Below are positions 13,044 to 24,391 of a stretch of DNA of 64,000 nt, piece by piece (position 1 is the first letter of the stretch; each line of letters begins with the position of its first letter). The notes under the pieces are model-generated. The model ran no database searches. It worked only from the letters and a program-made list of their open reading frames with translations, and was not told the DNA's origin. Source of the DNA: Agelaius tricolor (Eukaryota; Chordata; Aves; Passeriformes; Icteridae); contig JALJCS010000037.1 of NCBI GenBank assembly GCA_023055355.1, positions 3,782,001-3,846,000 of the forward strand. The letters run 5' to 3'. A program made the position numbers and the translations under genes.

Positions 13044-13194
13044 GGGAGGTCGTGGAGTCTTCCCTCTCTGGAGACATCCCAAACCCACCTGGAAGCGTTC
13101 CTGTGTCATCTGCTCCGGGTGACCCTGTCTTGGCAGGGGGCTGGACAGGACGATCTCCAGAGGTGCCGTCCAACCCCAGCTATTCTGTGATTAG
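13044..13194 (+). mobile_element. CR1 LINE 3' end, plus orientation
   Basis: It starts with GGAGGTCGTGGAGTCTTCCC and ends with the CR1 tail CAACCCCAGCTATTCTGTGA. The central GGAAGCGTTCCTGTGTCATC and GACGATCTCCAGAGG match the usual tail. It is 5'-truncated and non-coding. It lies about 0.6 kb upstream of the TPRN start codon. Confidence 0.88.
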
Positions 13195-13585
13195 TGATTC
13201 ATTGGCAGCCACTTGTTGGACACTAAAGTGCCGCCGCGGCGTTATTTCCATTCAGCGCCTGTTATCAGCCGCCCGCAGGTGTCTTTGGGAAGTGTGCGCA
13301 ATCAGGAAACCATCGCTCCGCAGCGCAGCGCTTCCCACGCCTCCCAAACCCTCGCCTGGGACACTCGGGGGACCCGGCCCGCCGTGGCACGGAGTTACCT
13401 TTGGGCAGGACTCGGGAGCTCCCCGAGCCGCGCCCGGCACGGGCGGCTGCCCCCGCTGGGAGCCGAAAGCGCCGCTGTGTTTACGGGAGCAGCTCCGTGT
13501 CCTGCTGATAAGGCTCCTACCTTTGCACTCCCGAGCCACAACAGAGCAATCACACCCTCTTCAAACGAGACCTGGAAATGATACC

Positions 13586-14197
13586 TGTGAAAAACGCCGA
13601 TCACTTGTTTCTAAAATTTTAAAAGTTTAATAGTAATAAAATGGCTATTAAAAAATAGTAATACAATTAGAGTAATAATTTGGACAAATTGAATTAGGGC
13701 AATATGAGACAATAAAAACAAAGAGTTACGGATGTCCGGGTACCTTTTCCTGGGCAGCAGGAGCCCGAAAAAGGACACCCGTTAACAAAGGATTAACCCT
13801 TAAAAGCAACAGCCTGTTGCATATTCATACACCTCATCCATGATGCATAAATTCCATTCAAACACAGGATTCTGTCTGGTCATCGTCAACTTCTTCCTCC
13901 GAATCCTAACAGCGCCTTCGAGGCAGGAAGAAGTTGGTTTCTTCTGATAAAAGGGCCATAAATTCTTTTCCTCTGAACGATTCAGGTGTCCTGTGGCTGC
14001 TATCTCGCTGCGAGTCCTTTCTTTAAAAAAAGTATCCTACATAGCATCGTTTCTATTTTAACAATTTTTATAACCTAAAACTATATTTAACACAGTACTT
14101 AAGAGAATTAATACAGCATTACTTTCTAACACAACACATATCATATTCATTTTAATATTTGCGAAAAGCCAATCATAAAATACATGCATTTTTCACA
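13586..14197 (-). mobile_element. Solo LTR (ERVL-like), 612 bp
   Basis: An AT-rich block ends in a 9-bp terminal inverted repeat, TGTGAAAAA at 13586 and TTTTTCACA ending at 14197. The flanking pentamers ATACC and ACACC match at four of five bases, as expected for an old 5-bp target-site duplication. There is no internal proviral sequence, so it is a solo LTR. Minus orientation is inferred from a TATAAAA-like motif near 14070 and an ATTAAA near the opposite end. I recognise it as a type frequent in passerine genomes, but the family name is not certain. Confidence 0.85.
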
Positions 14198-16262
14198 ACA
14201 CCACTGGAAATAGCTTTTATTGCCGAAGTTGGCCGTGCCGGGTGAGCGCCCCCGGCGCTCTGGGGAGGAGGCAGCTCCAGCCTTTCACCTGAAATAACTC
14301 GGGGCCGATGTGAGGCTCACGCATGACCTGCCGCACGCCCTGGAGCACGGCTCCATCTGCCTACAGCAGGGCCACAGCGGTGCCCGGGGCTGAGCATAAA
14401 GAGCGGAGCAAGCGGGTACAGACATTTCCCCGCCTCTGGTGACTCATGGCTCAGGCACGGCCAGAGCCAACAATGTGCCTTTGTGCTCGCAGATCTCAAT
14501 GGATTTCTCTTTCGTGGTCTTGTCTGGTTGGCTTTTGAGCCTGTGTAAAGCCCGTAAATCCTGAAATAATCAATCCCGCACAGTTTTGCTGCACCTGGCG
14601 CAAAGAAAACGCCTCCCTTTGTGGACATTGAACCTGACATCTGCTGGTTTCACTGCATGCCCGCCTGCCTTTAGAACAAAACAATAAATCCAACCATTAT
14701 TCATCCCCTCCCCTGCCAGTCAGGATTTGAGAGCCTCCCATCATTTCTGTCAACTGCTCCAAGCCCCGGCCGAGTCAGTGAAACCGTGTCAAGGGCTGGG
14801 CAGCCACACTTGGCCGGCAAGCAGAGCCCTGGAGCTAATCCCGATGTGTTCACAGCCGCGGGGAACCCCGGCCGGGTGCCCGGGGCTGCTCCCGGGAATC
14901 CCGCTCGAATTTTGGCACAAGAGGGAACGCTCGATTACAAAGCCCAGGTGCGATGATGGCAGGGGCCGGCACTGGGAGGCTGTGATGGCAAAGTGCCACC
15001 GCGGGGCACGGACAGAGCCGGGCACGGCTGCTGCGCCTGCGGAGCTGCAAGAGGAGGTGGCAGAGACAGCACGACAGGGTCTGAGGAAAGGAACAGCCCC
15101 AAGTACCCCCAGGGGACGAGAGAGCAGGGCCCAGCACGAGTCTGTGGGATTTCACCTTAAACTCAGCTCCCACTCCAGTTTGTGTCCATCACCCACTGCC
15201 TGCAACAGAGCACCAAGGGAGAGGGAAGAGGGAACAGGGAAAAGTAACCCCTTGTACCTGGGCTGCTCCAGAAAATTTGACTTTGTACCTCATGGTGCTG
15301 ATTTAAAACCAGGACACATGGAATGGTTCCAAGATAAAGGATAAAGAATCTGGATGATCTTTCTGGGCACCAGGCCCTCCAGGCATCAGTGGTGCCACAA
15401 GGCTGTGCAGTGGGTGGTAAAGGATCAAAGGTGATTTCTGTCATCTGTCACACAGCTGAGGTGAATATGGCACGTCCCACCTCACTGTGGTGGTGGCACA
15501 TGGAGAATATCCCCAAATGGGGAGGATGGAGAAACAGAGGCTGAGATCCCAGGGCTGAAGAAAAATGGCCCAAATAGAGCTGTCCAGCCTGTTTCTGTTT
15601 GTGCTGAGGGGCTGCAATTACCACATCTCTCAGAGGATGATCGTGCAGGTGACTGTCAGCATTGGAGATAAGTGGAAAATTGCAGCTGGGAGTTCAAGTC
15701 AGTGGCAGTTCACTCAAACAGGCCTGTGGGAGAGAAAGTGCTTTATCAGAATTCCTTCATTGCCTTCTGCCCTCCTGGGGACGTGCTGTTTTGGAGTTGG
15801 TCTGTTTTCCCCAGGGGGATTACCAGGCCTTTAACCTCCCCTGATTTCTCCAGGGCCCTGTTTCTGTATCTGGGAGGGTGCTCAGGGATTAGCCTTCCTC
15901 CCAGGAGGAGGCACAATCCCTAAAGCGCTCTAAATTCCTTAGCACCCCATACTCACTAAGCTGCAGATGCTGCTGGAACCTGAATCACTCTGAGCTATCC
16001 CTGTCCTATCCCCATGACTGGATTTGTGCCTCTCAGATGGTCCCTTGTTTCATTATCAGGATTTTTTGCCTTTTTCCCCTTTTAGCTGCACCTGGCCTCT
16101 TGTCCCTCATGAGCTCTGCTCCTGTGTGTTCAGCTGCTGCCATGCAGAGGTGCCCACTGCCTGTAGGTCCCTCACCTGCACCACAGGTTCCTCACACCTC
16201 ATTTCCCTCACACAGCATCTGCCAGGTGCCATTTTCTGGGTTTATAAACTCAGCCAGAGAAT

Positions 16263-16297
<35 letters not shown>

Positions 16298-17948
16298 ACC
16301 AAAAAAACCCAAAAAACCCCCCAAACCCCCCCCCAAAAACCCAAAACCATGAGAAAAAAACAGCTTTCCCAGAAACATCTCTTTTTATTAAATCACGTCT
16401 TTAGCCCTAGAAACATTTGTGTTCTCGAGGCCTGGTTATCCCACACAAAGCAGCAGAGCCCCAGAGGACCCTGAGGTGGCAGAGGGCTCCTGAGTCAGGC
16501 AGGGCTGGCCCTGCAGCAGCAGCCAGAAACCACAGTGGGGGTGCTGGGGTCTCTGGAATCTCCTTCTCGCTTTCCAAGGAGCCAGCCTGCTGCTCCAAGG
16601 CCCACTGAGGCCTGGGAGAGCACAGTCTTTGTTTTTAAAACTCTCCATTAGCCTCAAGACCATTTTGGCCCCAAACCAGGTTGGGTTCTCCAACCCCAGG
16701 GCTCTCTTGTGCCCAGCATTTCCAGCTCCTTATGGCCCTGCTGTGCCTTCAGCTCCTGCTGGGATGGGAGAGCAAGGAGGGCTCTGGGTGCCCAGACAGG
16801 TCTGTGTGGAGCCAGCAGGGATGGCTGGAGCCTGCCCTGCACTCCAGCTGGGGTTGGGAAGGAGCAGGATGCTGCCAGCTCCTCTGAACCCCACAGAGAG
16901 CAGAGGCAGAATCAGCAGAGTGGTTTATTTTCACAAGGTTTGTCAACTGATCAATTCCACTGAAGTGGTCTGGGGCTCCCCCCATTATTTTGGTAACATT
17001 GCTTCTTTTTCTGTGAAAGCTGAAAGAAACTTGCTCAATCATCTCAGAGTTTAGAGGCATTACTGGACATAACCTCTCCTTCTCCACATTCCCCAGACCC
17101 ATTGTCACTCTTTCCTTTCCTCCTTGCTACTCAGGCACCGAATTTTCTGTTCAGAAAGCTGCTGATGCCCCCTCACTCTGCAGAAGAAAAGGGAGCTGGA
17201 AATGAAAACTGGTGCCTGAACTCCAAAGGGAAAAAAAATCCCAAAAGGGCGCTGGCTCCCAGCCCTTGAGAGCTAAGGTTGTGTTGTTGCTTGGCATCAC
17301 AGCTGAAGTCACCCAGTTCCAGGAATAGTGTTATTAAAGAACAACAGGAAATACACAGCAGAAAAGCTGCAGCCCATTGAGCACGTTTGGGTAGGACTCC
17401 AGCCTGGTTCCCCAGGATGGGGAGCACCAAACCCACTGGGTTCCTTCAGCCACCCCCACCTGAACCCCCTGCAAAGTCAGGTCTGAGCACAGGATCCCTG
17501 CTCAGGGGCCTCAGCTGGCTGCGTTTATCTCTGAGGGTTTTAGGGCATTCAGAGGTAAGGGCAAAGATCCCTGTCCTTGAATTCCCAGCTCTGCACCAGC
17601 TCCACCTTTACAGCACCTTGTAGGTGGGTCTGTATTACTGCAATGGGAATTAGCACTAAAAATACAAATCAGAAGCCAATTATCTCATAACCCCCCACTT
17701 TTCACTCAAGGTTTTTGAATCCACCCAGTGTGCATCTGAGCTGGTCCTGAACCAGGGGATGGTGGCAGTGAGCAGCCCAGTGAGCAGCCCACAGCCTCAG
17801 CAGCAGCTCAGTCACCCAGTGAGAAACATTCCCCAAGCACAACCCAGCACATCCCTGCAGCCCTGGCAGGAGAGTGGGGAGCAGGGCAGGGGCTGTGCCC
17901 GAGGGTGAGCCTGTAGAGAGGGGAAAGAGCACAGCAGGGGCACCCAGG
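14198..17948. other. Intergenic, no gene recognised
   Basis: Between the solo LTR and the 20-bp minisatellite I see no exon with known homology on either strand. A modestly CpG-rich patch lies at 14226-15060, without a recognisable exon. An A/C-rich simple repeat is at 16262. Confidence 0.6.
16262..16350. repeat. (AAC)n microsatellite with A/C-rich tail
   Basis: About eleven AAC units (16263-16297) run into alternating A and C homopolymer runs. Confidence 0.9.
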
Positions 17949-18604
17949 ACATGGGACCTGCACTGGGGACAGGGGACCAGCACTGGGGACATGGGACCAG
18001 CACTGGGGACATGGGACCAGCACTGGGGACACGGGAGCAACACTGGGGACACGGGACCAGCACCTGGGACACAGGACCAGCCCCCAGGGACATGGGACCA
18101 GCACTGGGGACAGGGGACCAGCACCTGGGACAGGGGACCAGCACTGGGGACACGGGAGCAACACTGGGGACATGGGACCAGCACTGGGGACAGGGGACCT
18201 GCACTGGGGACATGGGACCAGCACCTGGGACACAGGACCAGCCCCTGGGGACATGGGACCAGCACTGGGGACACGGGACCTGCACTGGGGACAGGGGACC
18301 AGCACCTGGGACAGGGGACCAGCACTGGGGACATGGGACCAGCACTGGGGACAGGGGACCAGCACTGGGGACATGGGACCAGCACTGGGACACGGGACCA
18401 GCACTGGGGACATGGGACCAGCACTGGGGACAGGGGACCAGCACCTGGGGACAGGGGACCAGCACTGGGGACATGGGACCAGCACTGGGACACGGGACCA
18501 GCACTGGGGACATGGGACCAGCACTGGGGACAGGGGACCAGCACCTGGGACACAGGACCAGCACTGGGGACACAGGACCTGCACTGGGGACATGGGACCA
18601 GCAC
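17949..18604. repeat. 20-bp minisatellite, about 32 units
   Basis: The unit is GGGACCAGCACTGGGGACAT, with variants at the last bases (ACAT, ACAG, ACAC) and some 19- or 21-bp units. The unit has no stop codon in any frame on either strand. Because 20 is not a multiple of three, each frame cycles through all three readings, giving open frames up to 300 codons that are not genes. Confidence 0.95.
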
Positions 18605-20752
18605 GTGGCTCCATCGGGTGCTTGGGGGGCTCTCAGCTCAGCAGGGCAGGTGGAGAGGCTCCTCCTGCTAAAGGTTTACAGGGCACTCGTGCTGTGATTA
18701 TCATCAGGCCACTGGGATGCTGAGATAAGGAAGTTTGGAATGCCCAAAGAACTGAGTTAATGATCCCCATTCTCAGAACACAGGGCAACACCCTGTGATG
18801 GGTCTTATCTGTTCTTATCTGTGTAACTTTTATGGATACTCTAAAAGCAATACAATACTGTGAAAAAAATATTAGGTTGCATTAGTTCTTTAATATTTAC
18901 TAAACATTTATGGAAAAAAGCAATGTAGTTTCTCTTCAGATGGATTCTTTACATTTAATGTCCACAATGTTTATTCCTTTCACTCTTTACATTTCTCACA
19001 CTGACTGGCAGTAAATTGGGCTGAAGTTATTTCTGAACCAAAGCTACTGCTGGTTCCTGGTGCTCTTTGATAGATCATGCACTGCCCCAGCAGAGGTTAT
19101 CTTACCATGAACTGTGCCCATGACACAGCAGGATCACCTGGGAATAACAATGATCCCAGTCAGGGTCAGGGCCCTTCAACCCCCCATTACACCCTCAGCT
19201 CCCACAGAGCAGATCATTACCAGGCTGACTTGCCAGTAACAGTTTCCAGTTGACTTTGGCTTGTGTTTCCAGAATGAGAATTAGAAAACACTTCCATGGA
19301 AGATGCAGAAAGCCAGGGGTAGGCTGTAGTCAGTGGGACAAAATACAGGATCACAAAGTCTTTACAGATGATGTGGAAAATGGTATCACCACTCAATAGC
19401 CCCCAGGAGGACACTGGGATCCTCGGGAAGGGCTGTCCCCAGCTCCAGGGACTGGCACAGCAAAACCCAGAGCACAGAGCAACTCAGCTTGACCTGAGCT
19501 GAGCTTTACCTGAGCCCACCTGGCAGTGGGGCCTGGTTCCCTGGGAAGGAGGGCACAGCCCAGCACATCCCTGGAGGAGGGCTCTGCCAGCAGGTGCCAG
19601 CTGGAAGGGCCCTGGAAGGGTTTTCTCATTCACACAGTAACATATCTTATGAATAATATCTGAGTGTGACTCAAACCAGCTTGTGAGAGGCTGAATGTTT
19701 GCATTTAGACCAAGAGAGCAGAGCGAGCCTGGCATTCCACCTCCAGTGGGATTACGAATGGGGCTGGGATTAAGGGCACGCTCCCAGATCCTGCCAGGCT
19801 GGCTGTTTATAACCAGCATTTTCCATTCCTTCAGCCAACCCCAGTGGTGCTGCTGAGGGTGCAGAGCAGCCCTGCCAGCAGAGCTGGGAGCAGGAACTGC
19901 CAGGCACAGGTCAGCAAGGCAGCAGCAGCAGCAGGGGCTGTTTGTGGGGTGGCTCTGGGCAGATCCCGAGCGGGGCTGACACCACATCCCAGCTCACACC
20001 TCCTGCACAGGGAGCATCCCCCAGAGCTGGGACAGAGCCCGGGGGCGAGGACACGGGGGCACATGGACACACCACTGGGAGCACATGGACACACCACTGG
20101 GAGCACATGGACACACCACTGGGAGCAGGAACCCTGTGCTGAGCTCCAGGCAGCAAGCCCAGGCTGAGGAATGAATAAATTCCTTCCTGGAGTTCCCTGC
20201 ACAGAGGCCAAGCCCCTTCACTGGCTCTGGTGGCTCCAGGGGTGGAGCAGGTGGGATCCCACAGCCGACTCCTCACACAGGCAGGATGAGCTGGCTTAGT
20301 GCCTTTTGCAGTCAGATGTTTTGCTGGAGCTACAAGGATTTTTCTGCCTTTGTTTAACACAGGAAGGGATTATCTGGGAATGCATGTTTCCCACCCCAGG
20401 CCTGGAGGTCAGCTGCAAAGGGAAGCTGGTGGCTGCAGCATGAGCAGAGGTGCAAAAAGCTTTATTTGTTTCTACCTATTTCTATATCCCATGGGTAACT
20501 TGAATTTTCTTCTTCCCTTTCCTTCCCAGCCACACAAGAGGAAAAGAGAAAAGCCTCTCTGAAAGGGCCACATGCACAGAGCCTGTGATCCCCCAGGCCT
20601 CTCCAGCTGAGTGAACGTTCCCTGCAGGCATCAGAGAACATCCTTGGGGCACTGCCAGCACTGAGCCAGGCTGAGGAGCAGGGCTGGGACAGCTGAGGCC
20701 CCTCCTGCCCCCTCCTCTCCTGGGGTGACACTGCCAGCCCAGGCCATAATGC
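18605..20752. other. Intergenic, no gene recognised
   Basis: No exon, RNA gene or transposon could be supported, except the 22-bp triplication at 20059. Open frames are short and unrelated to known proteins. Confidence 0.55.
20059..20124. repeat. 22-bp tandem repeat, three exact copies
   Basis: The unit is GCACATGGACACACCACTGG plus GA, repeated three times without change. Confidence 0.9.
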
Positions 20753-20990
20753 ATTTATCACATGGAACAGGTAAATGTGATAACACATTTATCACATGGA
20801 ACAGGTAAATGTGATAGCACATTTATCACACAGAACAGGTAAATGTGATAACACATTTATCACATGGAACAGGTAAATGTGATAGCACATTTATCACACT
20901 GAACAGGTAAATGTGATAGCACATTTATCACACTGAACAGGTAAATGTGATAACACATTTATCACACTGAACAGGTAAATGTGATAACAC
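20753..20990. repeat. 34-bp minisatellite, seven units, hairpin-forming
   Basis: Seven 34-bp units start with ATTTATCACA and contain GAACAGGTAAATGTGATA. Across each unit junction TGTGATAA and TTATCACA form 8-bp inverted arms around a 5-nt loop (CACAT). Units with GATAGC in place of GATAAC keep 7-bp arms. Variation is limited to two or three positions. Confidence 0.95.
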
Positions 20991-21553
20991 ATTTACCCAG
21001 GCATGGGCTGGGGGTCACATCCAACACTGCCTCCAGCAAGGGCAGCACAAACCCCACTGGTGGCTGGTGAACAGCCAGGGCTGGCACCCAGCTCAGCCAC
21101 CTGGGTTTCATCTGCTGCTCAAGTGGTCCAGGTGTCCCCACCCTCCTGGCCCTGCTGAAGGCAGCTCCAGGGCACAGAGGAGCAGCAGAGAGGAGCAGCA
21201 GTCCCCTGGACAGGGCAGTGGGGAGGGAGCTGCTCTTTGCTCAGCCCAGGCACACGGAGCTGCTGGAGGCACAGGACAGAAGTGGTTTCAGACACACCCC
21301 GAGAGCAGGGTGCTGAGAGCTGCAGGAACAGGCAGGAGTGGGATGGCAGATTGTCCACAGCTGCCCCAGGCAGGGCACTGGGGCAGCCCCAGAACCTCCA
21401 GGGGATGCTGCAGGAGCACAGGGGGTGAGGAACACACAGGGCCTTGGAGCTGTCCTGGCTGGGACCATGCTGGGCTCATCCTTTACAGGCTGGTCTCACT
21501 GAGGAACTTCCAGGCTCTATTTTTTACCTCTAAATTTTAAAATAATTACAATT

Positions 21554-21559
21554 TTTATT
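21554..21559 (-). terminator. NSMF: Candidate NSMF poly(A) signal
   Basis: This is a canonical AATAAA read on the minus strand, 2.7 kb after the stop. I saw no canonical signal closer to it. ATTAAA at 22156-22161 is the alternative. Confidence 0.3.
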
Positions 21560-24293
21560 TGCCTCTGCTAACCCCTTCCCTTCCCAGCAGCCACCTGAAA
21601 AACTCCACCAGTGAAAAAAGGGAATAAAAGCGTTTTCCTCTGTCACCAGTGGTTAACTCCAAGGATGCTGCTGCACACAGGACATCAAACATCACAACTC
21701 TATTCCAGTCACAGCTCTGAGAGAATTTCATCTCTTTAGGCATATGAATGCTACAAAGGAAAAAATATGTTCATGTCATAAACATCACAAGCTATGAGGA
21801 ATATAGATCTTTGGAGGGAAATGCATTCATCAGTTGTCATATCCCATAAACTGCACCAGGAGAACAGTCCATAATGTCCATTCCAACACAGAAATTACTG
21901 TACAATCTACCTTCTACTTTGCACCCCAAGTACTACAAGTGGTCAGTGAGGATATACAACAATTCTACAGAGAAATCACTCAAGTGGATACATAAATGGG
22001 CCCTTTGGGGGTTAAATAAGATTTTCAATAGTTGCACAATGCTACATTCATGCTACCAAGTTCACTGAATTGGGATTTGAGAAAGGAAGAACAGTTTGCC
22101 TGTCTCCAGTCAGGAGGTGAAAGGGTCAGAAAGGGAGAGAGTTTTGTGTCAGCATTTTAATCTTCCCACAACCATTTCCTTCTCTAGATAACATGACTTT
22201 GTGCTTTCAGTGCACCTCTGGCTCCCACCTCTCACACAGAGCTGGTGGAAGCTCCAATGTTAAACAGTAATTGGCATAAATTTGGGGTTCTTTTTCTTTT
22301 ATATCTGGCATAATTTTCTTCCAAAAGCTACAGACTGGTGCCTGTTCTCCCCTTCACTGTAAGTCTGGCAAAGCTGACTGAGTCCAGGGATGAGATGTGG
22401 CTACCAAAGCTCCCAACCTGGGGGAGGCAACAGCCCACACCTGTCTGTGTGGCTTTCAGTGACTTTAAATACCTCTCTCCACCCATTCCTCTCCTTACTG
22501 TATGTACATTATTTCTTCAAAAGTTTTGCTATAAAACTGCTCTAAATGTAAAGAGTTCAGCAGTTCTAGCCAGGGGCCTGGTCCCCAAAATCACAACCAC
22601 AGGTATGGCACAGGGGAAGGAGGACTCTACAGATCAGAACACCAAGTTCTCTTTGTAAGTAGTTAAAAGAAAATTTGTACATCTATTTTCCTTCACTTCA
22701 CAATCAACAAATTTGAGATAGCAGGAAATCAGGAAAATAAGGTAATCCTTCCCTGTTCCTTCCTTTGCTTGTCAAAGAAATAACTTGTGTCACCTCCCAG
22801 AATTGCCAGTGACCTACATAGACTCTAAGTACTATTTGTCCTCTGAAAGGACAGCAGAATGTGAAAAAAGCCCCATTCCCAAAACCAAAAAAAGCACCCC
22901 CTTACCCAACCAAAGAAAAAATAAATAGATTCCAAAAGGTACCATCAAATATCAAGTACAGACCTGGGCTCTCAGGCTGCTCTGACAGAGCTCAGGGTTT
23001 TCTCTGTCCTCCACAGGGAGGGGCTGAGCAGCTCAGACCAAGACACAGGTCAGGGAAAAGGGGTGGGTTATGCACAAACAACTGGCAATCAAGTGAACAA
23101 AGAGTCAAACTCATGCTCCAAGCCTGTGCTGTGTCCCTCCAGAAGCATTTCTCCCAAATGCCTCAGTGCTCAGCCCCCTCAGAGGGGTCTCCACACAGGA
23201 AGAGAGCTCCTCTCCCAACACACAGCAAAACACTGGCATGAACAATTAATTACCATGGCTATTAATTTCTAATTCTTTTTTATACCAAAGTGAGCCTGAC
23301 AGAGGATTCCCAGCCAGGTCCCGTGTTTCTAACCTAAAGTATTTCAGCAAAACTAAAGTTCCATAGTTTTGCAAGCAGCAAAATAGAAAGTAATGAAGTT
23401 GTGGCTAACTGGAGGAGAACTACACATTGGTGAGAGCACGTACAGGTAGTGCAGCACAGCTACTCTGAAAGGAACCAAACCAATGCAGCAGACATGCAGG
23501 GTCTGCTAACTTATGTTAAAACCATGTTTGCTGGTGATTAAATATGTCTACAGAAGATATATTACCATTCTGAATATATTTTCAAGCAGACCAAAAATAC
23601 CTCATCTATTGGTTATGGTGTGTTATTTTTAACTAATTAAATATCAGGAGAGATTTTATCCCCCTCCCTCGCTATAAAAATTGCACTTATTTTCTATTAA
23701 ACAAAACAAACAAACAAAAAAGAAGATTTCAATTCTATATCCCAGTATATATTCACATGGAAATGGGATCATCTTGCTCTAAGCTTGCAGGAGTAGGTGT
23801 AGCAGTCCTTGCTCTCCAGGACTCCCAGCACAGAAAGTCCCACCAGGACAAGCCCCTGCTCCCTCTGTGCTCTGGTGACTTCTTCACTGTAGTGCATGGG
23901 TTAATTGGGTTTGTGTGGTTTTTTTTGTAAGAAAACCTGAGCTTCAAAAGTCTTTAAAAGGACCTGGAATCAAATCTGGCCCATTCTGACCCAAAACAGC
24001 TCAGTTCTGCCAGGAACTCCATCCTGTCCTCGTTTCACACAGCTCCTCCTGAGGCCCGGGGCTCGGACTGAGGCCAGCGAGGTGTCACTGTCACCCCCTT
24101 CCCTCCAGTCTCTCTTGGCCCAGGAGCCTTTTCCTGCCGGCGCTTCCGAGGGCTCCTCCTTCCCTCCCCTTAGCACTGCTGCCTCCTGTAGGGCTGTGAA
24201 GGGCTCCCCGTGCCAATAAAAAAGTCTCTCTGCAATAAAGCATGACTTCTTGGACACTGGTGATGAGCTTCCTCTTGCAAAGGCTTCTCCAGC
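21554..24293 (-). other. NSMF: Probable NSMF 3' UTR and 3' flank
   Basis: The AT-richer stretch after the NSMF stop has no recognised exon or transposon. An AATAAA on the minus strand lies at 21554-21559 and an ATTAAA at 22156-22161, either of which could end the transcript. Its extent is a guess; transcript data would settle it. Confidence 0.4.
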
Positions 24294-24391
24294 TCATAAA
24301 ATGTCATCATAATCCAACAGTTTGGAGTGCTGGCGGGTCTTCCAGAGGCGGTAAAGGCGGAAGTCAAAGTAAGTCTCAATCATTTGCTTAC
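24294..24391 (-). CDS. NSMF: NSMF exon 16 (last, C-terminus and stop)
   Basis: It encodes GKQMIETYFDFRLYRLWK and then TRQHSKLLDYDDIL, with stop TGA at 24294-24296. The acceptor is CACTTCTAG, and the exon itself begins GTAAGC, so acceptor and a donor-like sequence touch. Entry phase is 1 (G from exon 15 plus GT). Confidence 0.95.

Noticed and set aside
13034..13200. Possible exon in frames near the TPRN promoter
   Set aside because: The sequence is a CR1 3' tail.
17702..18723. Long open frames (up to 300 codons) rich in VPCPQCWS or GPALGT repeats on both strands
   Set aside because: They are readings of the 20-bp minisatellite; several frames on both strands are equally open and no start or splice context is conserved.
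24218..24239. Plus-strand AATAAA motifs near the NSMF stop
   Set aside because: They are on the opposite strand to NSMF and no plus-strand gene ends here.
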